Position numbers and translations under genes: made by a program
Assembly (NCBI GenBank): GCA_018816585.1
Contig: JAHIVQ010000024.1
Location: 1-7,708 of the forward strand
Direction of reading: 5' to 3'
DNA from: Nanobdellota archaeon
Lineage (GTDB): Archaea; Nanobdellota; Nanobdellia; SCGC-AAA011-G17; JAFCDX01
Length of the DNA: 7,708 bases
Shown here: one piece after another, positions 1 through 5,322 of the stretch
Layout: each line of letters opens with the position of its first letter
How positions within the stretch are numbered: position 1 is the stretch's first letter
Notes under the pieces: model-generated
Seen by the model: only the letters and a program-made list of their open reading frames with translations
The model's database searches: none
What the model was told of the DNA's origin: nothing

Positions 1-372
1 TGGAGTAATCAGTGGTTTAAGAGACGTGTTTTAAGATTAAAAGCAAAGTCAGACCCATTAAGAGGAACTCATCAAGCTAGAGCTATAGTGCTTGAAAAAG
101 CAGAAGTAGAGGCAAAGCAGCCAAACTCAGCAAAAAGAAAAATAGCTAAAGTTCAATTAATAAAAAATGGAAAGAGAATAAGCGCATTCTTGCCTGGTGA
201 TAAGGCAACTAATTTTGTTGCTGAACATGATGAAGTTATCATACAATGTATTGGTGGTACTAAAGGACGTGCTAAAGGGGATATTCCAGGTATAAGATGG
301 CAGGTTATAAAAGTAAATGATCAGTCATTAAAAGATTTAAGATCAGGCAAGATAGAAAAAGGTAGAAGATAA
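1..372 (+). CDS. rpsL: Small ribosomal subunit protein uS12 (archaeal S12), 5' end missing
   Basis: uS12 lies at the decoding centre of the 30S subunit and helps monitor codon-anticodon pairing. The open frame runs from base 1, with no start in the window, and gives 123 residues before TAA at 370-372; archaeal S12 is usually about 140-147 aa, so some 20 N-terminal residues lie upstream. Visible signatures are KRRVLRLKAKSDPLRG near the N-terminal edge, the near-invariant EAKQPNSAKRK loop (the lysine-rich decoding loop), VQLIKNGKRISAFLPGD, and the archaeal IGGTKGRAKGDIPGIRW segment. A GTG at 88 is an internal valine codon, since conserved S12 sequence continues upstream of it. The stop is 1 nt before the rpsG start, so the two are almost certainly co-transcribed. 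Identification is firm; only the N-terminus is unseen. Confidence 0.97.
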   Translation, partial: WSNQWFKRRVLRLKAKSDPLRGTHQARAIVLEKAEVEAKQPNSAKRKIAKVQLIKNGKRISAFLPGDKATNFVAEHDEVIIQCIGGTKGRAKGDIPGIRWQVIKVNDQSLKDLRSGKIEKGRR

Positions 373-373
373 A

Positions 374-967
374 ATGGATTATAAATTATTTGGATTATGG
401 GATGCTAATGTTAATGTAACAGACATTGGATTAAAACCTTATATAAATTTAGATCCTGTTATTATACCAAAATCTGCTGGAAGAAATAGGCAAAGATTCC
501 ATAAGGCAATGTACACAAATATTGTTGAAAGATTAATATGTAAATTAAGAGTTTCTGGTCATAGAGGTAAAAAACATAGAATGAGTTCTGGGCATAATAC
601 AAGCAAATCAATTAAAACTTATAATATTATTGTCAAAACCTTTAAAAAAATTGAAAATGAATTAAAAATGAATCCTATTGAAGTTTTTGTAAAAGCACTT
701 GAAAATGCTGCTCCAAGGGAAGAAATAACAAGTATTGAATATGGTGGTGCTCGTTATCCACAAGCTGTTGAAACTTCACCTCAAAGAAGAATTGATCTTG
801 CTTTAAGACAGATGACTCAGGGAGCATATTCAAAATCATTCAATAATAAAAAAGATATTGCTTCTTGCTTGGCTGATGAAATTATTAAAGCTTATAAGAT
901 GGATCAGGGAAGCCAGGCTATTGCTAAAAAACTTGAATTAGAAAGACAGGCTAGCTCTTCTAGATAA
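374..967 (+). CDS. rpsG: Small ribosomal subunit protein uS7 (archaeal S7)
   Basis: uS7 nucleates assembly of the 30S head by binding the 3' major domain of 16S rRNA and lies near the E-site tRNA. The 197-aa length fits archaeal S7. Recognisable blocks are GLKPYINLDPVIIPKSAGR near residues 20-38, NIVERLICKLRVSGHRGKK around 49-67, NPIEVFVKALENAAPREE around 100-117, EYGGARYPQAVETSPQRRIDLALR around 122-145 and CLADEIIKAYK near 164-174. The ATG at 374 starts 1 nt after the rpsL stop with no separate promoter or Shine-Dalgarno site, implying translational coupling. The gene ends 2 nt before the stop of a convergent gene, so EF-2 or EF-1A, which commonly follow rpsG in archaea, are not adjacent. 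T-runs at 986-990 and 995-999 could end this transcript inside the convergent gene. Confidence 0.97.
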   Translation: MDYKLFGLWDANVNVTDIGLKPYINLDPVIIPKSAGRNRQRFHKAMYTNIVERLICKLRVSGHRGKKHRMSSGHNTSKSIKTYNIIVKTFKKIENELKMNPIEVFVKALENAAPREEITSIEYGGARYPQAVETSPQRRIDLALRQMTQGAYSKSFNNKKDIASCLADEIIKAYKMDQGSQAIAKKLELERQASSSR

Positions 968-969
968 AA

Positions 970-1218
970 TTATTTTATCATAACCTTTTTCATATTTTTA
1001 AGATTCTTTGCAAGTATTCTTTTGACTTTAATTATTTCTGTATTAAGCTCTTTTGGATGTATTAATTTCTTCTTGCTCAATAATCTTGAAAGAGCCATCT
1101 GTTCTGCCCTCATCTCAATTATTGTTTCAACAGCATAGTGCTGGAAGGAGAATTTGTTCTTGTTTATTGCTTCTATTACATCATTTGCCGCCTTTATCCT
1201 GTTAAATTTGTTTGTCAT
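970..1218 (-). CDS. Hypothetical basic, helical 82-aa protein
   Basis: I do not recognise this protein. It is 82 aa, lysine-rich, with no membrane segment, no cysteines and no signal peptide. The pattern suggests two or three amphipathic helices: one around residues 6-45 (KAANDVIEAINKNKF through IIEMRAEQMALSRLL) and one around 56-80 (KELNTEIIKVKRILAKNLKN), separated by a KKKLIHP turn. Such a small basic helical protein could bind nucleic acid or the ribosome, but that is inference. The ATG at 1218 has a TATA-like AATTTAAA centred 25.5 nt upstream, the same spacing as for other genes here, which supports a leaderless start. It converges on rpsG with a 2-nt gap and is the third of three consecutive minus-strand small genes. 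No other long frame competes for this stretch. Confidence 0.62.
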   Translation of the reverse strand: MTNKFNRIKAANDVIEAINKNKFSFQHYAVETIIEMRAEQMALSRLLSKKKLIHPKELNTEIIKVKRILAKNLKNMKKVMIK

Positions 1219-1239
1219 AGTTTTAACAGTATTTCAGAG

Positions 1240-1247
1240 TTTAAATT
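1240..1247 (-). promoter_or_regulatory. Candidate TATA box for the 82-aa gene
   Basis: On the minus strand this reads AATTTAAA, centred 25.5 nt before the ATG at 1218, matching the spacing at other genes in the window. A second AT palindrome, AATTTTATAAAATT at 1258-1271, could act as an alternative TATA giving a leader of about 20 nt. Confidence 0.4.
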
Positions 1248-1283
1248 TTTTGCTGTCAATTTTATAAAATTCTGTGTGATAAT

Positions 1284-1297
1284 AAAAAAATAAAAAA
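1284..1297 (-). terminator. Candidate U-tract terminator after the CxxC gene
   Basis: On the minus strand this reads TTTTTTATTTTTTT (T6-A-T7), about 35 nt past the stop codon of the small zinc protein. Archaeal intrinsic termination needs only a T-rich non-template tract. There is no strong hairpin. Confidence 0.45.
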
Positions 1298-1331
1298 TAA
1301 TTTAAATAAATTTTCTTATAGTTTTAAAGAA

Positions 1332-1493
1332 TTAGAATTGTTTCTTCTTTCTATAACAATCTTTACAATAAACTGGCTTGCCTTCTGTAGGTTTAAATGG
1401 AACTTCGCATTCTTGTCCACATTCTGAGCAAACTGCTTTATGCATTTCTCTAGGTCCAAAATCTCTTTTGAAGCCTCTGTCAAAATCTCTCAT
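1332..1493 (-). CDS. CxxC-x17-CxxC domain mini-protein (zinc-binding), 53 aa
   Basis: A 53-aa cysteine-rich protein whose two knuckles, C22-S-E-C25 and C43-K-D-C46, are separated by exactly 17 residues. This matches the CxxC-x17-CxxC small-protein family common in uncultured archaea and candidate-phyla bacteria. The four cysteines should bind one Zn2+. Around them lie a basic and aromatic N-terminus (MRDFDRGFKRDFGPREMHKA) and a basic tail (CYRKKKQF), which would suit RNA or ribosome contact; the role is not established. A fifth cysteine, C29, lies in the loop. The ATG at 1493 is fixed by a strong Shine-Dalgarno site, GGAGG, 9 nt upstream. TAA is at 1332-1334. The opposite-strand open frame over this region lacks any such features. 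The gene follows the EF-like gene on the same strand, 98 nt downstream, with its own likely promoter. Confidence 0.88.
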   Translation of the reverse strand: MRDFDRGFKRDFGPREMHKAVCSECGQECEVPFKPTEGKPVYCKDCYRKKKQF

Positions 1494-1502
1494 TATCGCT
1501 TT

Positions 1503-1507
1503 CCTCC
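1503..1507 (-). promoter_or_regulatory. Shine-Dalgarno site GGAGG of the CxxC gene
   Basis: On the minus strand GGAGG lies 9 nt before the ATG at 1493. It is the strongest ribosome-binding site in the window; most other genes look leaderless or directly coupled. Confidence 0.75.
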
Positions 1508-1562
1508 GTATTAATTCACATAAAGAAAAAGTTTCATTATGCTTTTTATTTTGTTCTTTTTC

Positions 1563-1571
1563 TATTTATAA
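1563..1571 (-). promoter_or_regulatory. Candidate TATA box of the CxxC gene
   Basis: On the minus strand this reads TTATAAATA, just after the EF-like gene stop. Initiation about 25 nt downstream would leave a leader of roughly 50 nt that includes the GGAGG site, so this gene would have a true 5' UTR. Confidence 0.5.
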
Positions 1572-1591
1572 GACTTTCTAATTACTAAGAC

Positions 1592-1948
1592 TTATTCTAT
1601 TTTATAAATAATATCATGAGTTCTTGCTCTATCTTTAACCTTCAAACCAATTTCCTGACCTTTAACTGCTATCTTTATTGGCTTCATATCAATCTGCATT
1701 GAACTAACTTTTTGTTTAAAATTGGTTGTTTCACCTTCAATTGAAATTGTATCTCCTTCTTTAATAGTATCTATTAATAATACAACTGCTACATTAATAT
1801 GATTGTAGAAATGAGTTATTGTTCCTATTTGTTTTTTTGTTTCTTTTACTGCTCTTATTTTTACAGTTTTAGGACTCTTTGTTTTAACAGGTTTTTTTGT
1901 TTTTGAAACCTTCTTTACAGCTTTTTTCTTTATACTCTTTTTTGGCAT
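1592..1948 (-). CDS. EF-Tu domain 2-like (elongation-factor-like) barrel protein with Lys-rich N-terminal tail
   Basis: Residues about 41-118 form a short beta-barrel like domain 2 of translational GTPases: IGTITHFYNHINVAVVLL, IKEGDTISIEGETTNFKQKV, SSMQIDMKPIKIAVKGQEIG and LKVKDRARTHDIIYKIE. The GDTI, SMQI and KGQEIGLKV elements are typical of stand-alone EF-like proteins of archaea and bacteria, a family that also resembles the barrel at the C-terminus of some U32 peptidases. There is no GTPase domain. Residues 1-40 are a disordered tail with 17 lysines plus repeated Thr/Pro/Ser/Val, resembling the basic tails of nucleic-acid-binding proteins. A role in translation or RNA binding is inferred; the family function is not firmly known. 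The ATG at 1948 has GAGG 4 nt upstream and a TATA-like palindrome 20-37 nt upstream. It is transcribed divergently from the 145-aa gene. Confidence 0.85.
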   Translation of the reverse strand: MPKKSIKKKAVKKVSKTKKPVKTKSPKTVKIRAVKETKKQIGTITHFYNHINVAVVLLIDTIKEGDTISIEGETTNFKQKVSSMQIDMKPIKIAVKGQEIGLKVKDRARTHDIIYKIE

Positions 1949-1968
1949 TTTTCCTCTTTAAATGTATT

Positions 1969-1986
1969 ATTTTTATATATAAAAAT
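1969..1986. promoter_or_regulatory. 18-bp palindromic TATA element between divergent genes
   Basis: ATTTTTATATATAAAAAT is a perfect 18-bp inverted repeat. On the minus strand it contains TATAAAAA centred 25.5 nt before the EF-like start, the expected TATA position. The divergent plus-strand gene has its own box 16 nt away, so this element mainly serves the minus strand. Confidence 0.55.
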
Positions 1987-1998
1987 CTATTGGTAGCA

Positions 1999-2009
1999 AG
2001 ATTTATATA
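1999..2009 (+). promoter_or_regulatory. TATA box of the 145-aa gene
   Basis: AGATTTATATA, with TTTATATA at 2002-2009 centred 27-28 nt before the ATG at 2033. No Shine-Dalgarno sequence lies between, so a leaderless or nearly leaderless mRNA is likely. It is one of five copies of a shared GATTTAWA box in this window. Confidence 0.6.
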
Positions 2010-2032
2010 GTATTAGTAACTTATAAGTAGTT

Positions 2033-2470
2033 ATGGAAACTAAAGATTTTACAAAAAGGATTGATGCAGTTTTATATCCTTATTTAAATAGATTAGAATA
2101 TGGTAGATTAAGAAAATCAAACATATGGCCACAATCTATGAAAAATAGAGATGTATACCAATTAGGTTATGAAGCAAGCTTTAATTCAACTGGGGTAATT
2201 ACTCTTATTTTTAATAACAATGATACCCTAAGTCTAGAATATCTTGGTCATCAATATAATTTAGACAAGGGAATTAAAAGATTTGATAAATTATTAAAAG
2301 CCCTCCCTAATTATAGACTAAAGCAAACAATAAGAGCATGTAAACTTGCAAATTTATCTTTTGAAGATATGCTTGTAAGGGAAGTTAAAGATTCAAATTT
2401 AAAAGAGACAGAGATATATACACAATGGGAATTAGATAAATTAAGAAATCTTTTTAAGACCAATTCATAA
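2033..2470 (+). CDS. Hypothetical soluble 145-aa protein
   Basis: I do not recognise a family. The 145-aa product has no membrane segment, no metal-binding cysteine pairs and no signal peptide. The N-terminal part (residues 1-50) is basic and tyrosine-rich (KRIDAVLYPYLNRLEYGRLRKSN). Residues about 50-75 look like a beta hairpin (GVITLIFNNNDTLSLEYLGHQY). The rest is mostly helical: IKRFDKLLKALPNYRLKQTIRACKL, then an acidic/basic end with TQWELDKLRNLF. This alpha-beta-alpha layout could be a small adaptor or nucleic-acid-binding protein, but no catalytic motif is visible. The start at 2033 is supported by a TATA box at the leaderless distance. The gene stands alone: divergent from the EF-like gene, and separated from lhr by 91 nt with further promoter-like sequence. 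Confidence 0.75.
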   Translation: METKDFTKRIDAVLYPYLNRLEYGRLRKSNIWPQSMKNRDVYQLGYEASFNSTGVITLIFNNNDTLSLEYLGHQYNLDKGIKRFDKLLKALPNYRLKQTIRACKLANLSFEDMLVREVKDSNLKETEIYTQWELDKLRNLFKTNS

Positions 2471-2480
2471 GATTTATATT
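2469..2480 (+). promoter_or_regulatory. Second upstream TATA-like box ahead of lhr
   Basis: AAGATTTATATT starts within the stop codon of the 145-aa gene and matches the GATTTAWA box of neighbouring genes. Initiation about 25 nt downstream (near 2501) would give lhr a leader of about 60 nt containing a 13-codon mini-ORF. It may be an alternative lhr promoter. Confidence 0.4.
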
Positions 2481-2494
2481 CTTTAATATATATT

Positions 2495-2529
2495 TTGCAG
2501 TAAATTGCAACTTGTAAGCTATGCGCGCA
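2495..2529. repeat. Short inverted repeats between the two lhr promoters
   Basis: TTGCA at 2495-2499 and TGCAA at 2506-2510 form a 5-bp inverted repeat with a 6-nt spacer. TGCGCGCA at 2522-2529 is a perfect 8-bp palindrome just upstream of the proximal TATA box. In such AT-rich DNA a GC palindrome at the BRE/upstream position could be an operator. Both are short enough to be chance. Confidence 0.3.
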
Positions 2530-2562
2530 GGATTTATAAATAAAATTATTAATTTTTTATAA
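2521..2562 (+). CDS. Possible 13-codon upstream mini-ORF overlapping the lhr start
   Basis: ATG at 2521 opens a 13-aa frame, MRAGFINKIINFL, whose TAA at 2560-2562 shares its last base with the lhr ATG (TAATG). It could only be translated from the distal promoter at 2469-2480, because the proximal TATA box lies inside it. No Shine-Dalgarno sequence precedes it. If real it would be a leader peptide coupling translation to lhr; if the proximal promoter dominates it is never transcribed. Chance occurrence is quite possible. Confidence 0.2.
   Translation: MRAGFINKIINFL
2531..2540 (+). promoter_or_regulatory. Proximal TATA box of lhr
   Basis: GATTTATAAA, with TTTATAAA centred 25.5 nt before the ATG at 2562, the standard distance for a leaderless archaeal transcript. 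It is preceded directly by the TGCGCGCA palindrome. Confidence 0.65.
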
Positions 2563-5126
2563 TGATAGAATTTCAAGAGAAGCCATATGAAGATGAAGAA
2601 ATCTTTAAAGTACTGAATCCAATAGTTAGCACTTGGTTTAAATCTAAATTCAAGGAATTTTGCATGCCACAAAAATATGCTGTTCTTAATATTCATAACA
2701 GACAAAATACTTTGGTTTCTGCTGTAACAGGTTCAGGGAAAACATTAACGGCTTTTCTATCAATTTTAAATGAATTAATTACTTTATCTGAAAATAATAT
2801 GCTGGAAAATAAAGTATATGTAATATATGTAAGCCCATTAAAAGCATTGAATAATGATTTATTTTTCAACCTTGAAACTCCACTTCATGAGATGGAAAGA
2901 TTAGCAGGTAAAAAATTTGGAATAAAGGTAAGTGTTAGAACAGGGGATACAACAACATATGAAAAACAAAAAATGCTGAAAAATGCACCACATATTTTAG
3001 TTACAACACCAGAATCTTTGGCTTTAATGTTAAGTTCAATAAAATTTAAAGAATTAATTAAAAATGTTAAATATTGTATTATAGATGAAATTCATTCTTT
3101 GGCTGAAAATAAAAGAGGAGTTCATTTATCTTTATCTTTAGAAAGATTACAGTATTATTGTGAAGAGGAAATAACAAGAATTGGTTTAAGTGCTACTGCA
3201 GAACCAATAGAAGAAATAGCCAAGTTTTTAGTTGGTGATAGAGATTGTAAGATAGTTAAGATTGATTTAAACAAGAAAATGGATATTAAGGTTCTTTCTC
3301 CTGTTCCTGATTTAATAAATACAACATTTGAAAAAAGTCATAATGCACTTTATACTTTACTTGATCAATTAGTACAGCAGCATAAAACAACTTTAATATT
3401 TACAAATACAAGAAGTGCAACTGAAAGAGTTGTGCATCATTTAAAAGAAAAATTTCCACAAAATTATACTGAAAATATAGGTGCACATCATGGTTCTTTA
3501 TCAAAAGAACATAGGTTAAATATAGAAGAAAGATTAAGAGAGGGAAAACTTAAAGTAATAGTCTGTTCGACATCTTTAGAGCTTGGAATTGATATTGGAT
3601 ATATTGATTTAGTTATTTTACTTGGAAGCCCTAAGTCTGTTGCTCGTGGCGGGCAAAGAATCGGAAGAAGCGGGCACGCATTGCATGATACAATAAAAGG
3701 AAGATTTATTGTTCTTGATCGCGATGATTTAGTTGAGTGTGCTGTCTTGCTAAAAAATCTTGTTGAGAGAAAAATAGACAAGATACATATACCAAGAAAC
3801 TGCCTTGATGTTTTAGCGCAGCAGATAGATGGAATTGCAGTAACTGAAAGAATTCATATTGATTCATTATTGAGATTAATAAAGAAAAGTTATTGTTATT
3901 CTGAATTGTCAAAAGAAGATTTCATGAGCATAATCGATTACTTGTCAGGAAAGTATATTTCTTTAGAAGACAGGTATGTTTATGCAAAAATTTGGTATGA
4001 TCAAGAAACTGGAATGATTGGCAAGAAAGGAAAATTAGCAAGAGTTATACATATGACAAACATTGGTACAATACCAGAAGAATCTTTTGTTACTGTAAAA
4101 ATAAATGATCAAAGTATTGGACATATAGATGAGGCTTTTCTGGAAAAACTAAAAAGAAATGATATTTTTGTTCTTGGTGGTTCAACTTACAAATTTTTAT
4201 ATGCAAAAGGAATGGTTGCTTATGTTTCTGCTTCTCCTGGACAGAAGCCAACAATACCTTCATGGTTTTCTGAAATGCTTCCATTAAGTTTTGACTTGGC
4301 TAATGATATAAACAGATTCAGGAAATTAATGAGAGAAAAATTTGAATTAAAAAAATCCAAGGAAGAAGTAATAAAATTCATTAATGATTATTTGTATGTT
4401 GATGAGAATGCTGCAAATGCAATTTATGAATATTTCAAGGAGCAATTTTTATTTTCAAAAATACCTGATGAAAAAGAATTAGTTGTTGAATTTTTTAATG
4501 ATGAAGAGAAAAAATATGTTGTATTCCATTCATTATATGGGAGAAGAGTAAATGATGTTCTCTCAAGAGCAATAGCATTTGCTGTTTTCAGAAGCGAGCA
4601 CAAGGATGTTGATATTGGTATAAGTGACAATGGTTTTTACATTTGCTCTGATAAGAAAATTCAGGTCCTGAAATCATTTAGTTTAATAAAATCAGATGAA
4701 TTAAGAAAGGTAATGAAATTAGCAATTGAAAATTCTGAAATACTTAAGAGAAGATTCAGGCACTGTGCAACAAGATCTTTAATGATATTAAGAAGATATA
4801 AAGGAAGAGAAAAGAGAGTTGGAAGGCAGCAGGTAAGCTCAATGATACTGATTAATGCTGTAAGGAGGATTTCTGATGATTTTTCAATACTAAAAGAAGC
4901 AAGACGTGAAGTACTTGAGGATTTAATGGATATTGACAATGCTTCTTTAATTTTAAAAAAAATAGAGAATGGAAAGATAAAGATTAAGCAGGTTGCTACT
5001 AATATGCCAAGCCCTTTTGCCTTTAATTTAGTATTACAAGGCTACTTGGATGTTCTAAAAATGGAGGATAGAATTGAATTTATAAAGAGAATGCACTCTT
5101 ATGTCATTGCAAAGATAAATAAATAA
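2562..5126 (+). CDS. lhr: Lhr-type superfamily 2 ATP-dependent DNA helicase
   Basis: This 854-aa protein is an Lhr-core helicase, a 3'-5' ssDNA translocase and DNA/RNA-DNA unwinding enzyme linked to repair. RecA1 carries motif I TGSGKT (residues 56-61), Ia SPLKAL (91-96), TTPESL (148-153), the DEIH box (175-178) and SAT (210-212). RecA2 has IFTNTRSATE (279-288), GAHHGSLSKEHR (307-318), STSLELGIDIG (336-346) and motif VI QRIGRSGH (365-372). A winged-helix region follows (about 400-500), then the Lhr-specific domain with IGTIPEES and IGHIDEAFLEKL (500-530), and the DEAD/H-associated C-terminal region with VFHSLYGRRVNDVLSRA (654-670) and RRFRHCATRSLMILRRYKG (730-748). It lacks the long extra C-terminus of E. 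coli Lhr (about 1,538 aa). The start is fixed by an in-frame TAA at 2550-2552 and a TATA box 25 nt upstream. The zinc-ribbon and phosphoesterase genes follow on the same strand. Confidence 0.95.
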   Translation: MIEFQEKPYEDEEIFKVLNPIVSTWFKSKFKEFCMPQKYAVLNIHNRQNTLVSAVTGSGKTLTAFLSILNELITLSENNMLENKVYVIYVSPLKALNNDLFFNLETPLHEMERLAGKKFGIKVSVRTGDTTTYEKQKMLKNAPHILVTTPESLALMLSSIKFKELIKNVKYCIIDEIHSLAENKRGVHLSLSLERLQYYCEEEITRIGLSATAEPIEEIAKFLVGDRDCKIVKIDLNKKMDIKVLSPVPDLINTTFEKSHNALYTLLDQLVQQHKTTLIFTNTRSATERVVHHLKEKFPQNYTENIGAHHGSLSKEHRLNIEERLREGKLKVIVCSTSLELGIDIGYIDLVILLGSPKSVARGGQRIGRSGHALHDTIKGRFIVLDRDDLVECAVLLKNLVERKIDKIHIPRNCLDVLAQQIDGIAVTERIHIDSLLRLIKKSYCYSELSKEDFMSIIDYLSGKYISLEDRYVYAKIWYDQETGMIGKKGKLARVIHMTNIGTIPEESFVTVKINDQSIGHIDEAFLEKLKRNDIFVLGGSTYKFLYAKGMVAYVSASPGQKPTIPSWFSEMLPLSFDLANDINRFRKLMREKFELKKSKEEVIKFINDYLYVDENAANAIYEYFKEQFLFSKIPDEKELVVEFFNDEEKKYVVFHSLYGRRVNDVLSRAIAFAVFRSEHKDVDIGISDNGFYICSDKKIQVLKSFSLIKSDELRKVMKLAIENSEILKRRFRHCATRSLMILRRYKGREKRVGRQQVSSMILINAVRRISDDFSILKEARREVLEDLMDIDNASLILKKIENGKIKIKQVATNMPSPFAFNLVLQGYLDVLKMEDRIEFIKRMHSYVIAKINK

Positions 5127-5133
5127 AAACAAT

Positions 5134-5145
5134 AAGATTTAAATA
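5134..5145 (+). promoter_or_regulatory. TATA box of the zinc-ribbon/phosphoesterase pair
   Basis: AAGATTTAAATA, with TTTAAATA centred 25.5 nt before the ATG at 5167. It starts 8 nt after the lhr stop, so the downstream pair can be transcribed independently of lhr as a leaderless message, although read-through is also likely. Confidence 0.6.
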
Positions 5146-5166
5146 TTAATTTTTCATCTTAAAAGT

Positions 5167-5322
5167 ATGGTAAAATACCTTTGTAAGAGTTGTTCATACA
5201 GGTTTAAGACTAGAACAGGCAATATGCCAAATAACTGCCCTGCATGCGGTGCAGCTGATTTAATTAAAGATTATGATGCAGAGTCTTTGCTAAGAGAAGT
5301 GATGGAAGAGGATCCATTGTAA
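5167..5322 (+). CDS. 51-aa zinc-ribbon protein with acidic C-terminal tail
   Basis: MVKYLCKSCSYRFKTRTGNM starts a 51-aa protein with two cysteine knuckles, C6-K-S-C9 and C24-P-A-C27G, separated by 14 residues. This is a rubredoxin/zinc-ribbon type fold that should bind one Zn2+. The ribbon ends near residue 33 and is followed by an acidic amphipathic helix (residues 36-51, DYDAESLLREVMEEDPL) that looks like a protein-interaction tail. No catalytic residues are visible. The gene lies 40 nt after lhr and its stop codon TAA (5320-5322) shares one base with the ATG of the phosphoesterase (TAATG), implying tight translational coupling. The setting suggests an accessory of the helicase or phosphoesterase, for example a nucleic-acid or partner adaptor; this is inference. 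The start is supported by the leaderless-distance TATA box. Confidence 0.88.
   Translation: MVKYLCKSCSYRFKTRTGNMPNNCPACGAADLIKDYDAESLLREVMEEDPL

Noticed and set aside
88..90. GTG as start of a short S12 protein
   Set aside because: Conserved S12 sequence continues in frame to base 1, so this is an internal valine codon.
1219..1331. Possible small RNA or C/D-box RNA in the AT-rich spacer
   Set aside because: I found no paired C and D boxes, no stable stem and no GC-rich segment; the spacer is explained by a promoter and a T-tract terminator.
1378..1581. Plus-strand open frame of 67 codons
   Set aside because: It lies over the CxxC-x17-CxxC gene, which has a conserved cysteine pattern and a Shine-Dalgarno site on the other strand. 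The plus frame has a low-complexity Ser/Leu/Phe composition.
1569..1593. Direct repeat TAAGACTT (1569-1576 and 1586-1593) after the EF-like gene
   Set aside because: Two 8-mers, one overlapping the stop codon, in AT-rich DNA. There is no third copy and no symmetry that suggests a binding site.
2454..2705. Minus-strand 83-codon frame across the lhr promoter
   Set aside because: It covers the start of lhr and the promoter region. Its Phe/Ile/Lys-rich content is what antisense AT-rich DNA gives.
3488..4939. Several minus-strand open frames of 64-97 codons inside lhr
   Set aside because: They are antisense to an uninterrupted, motif-complete helicase and have no promoter, start signal or plausible protein composition.
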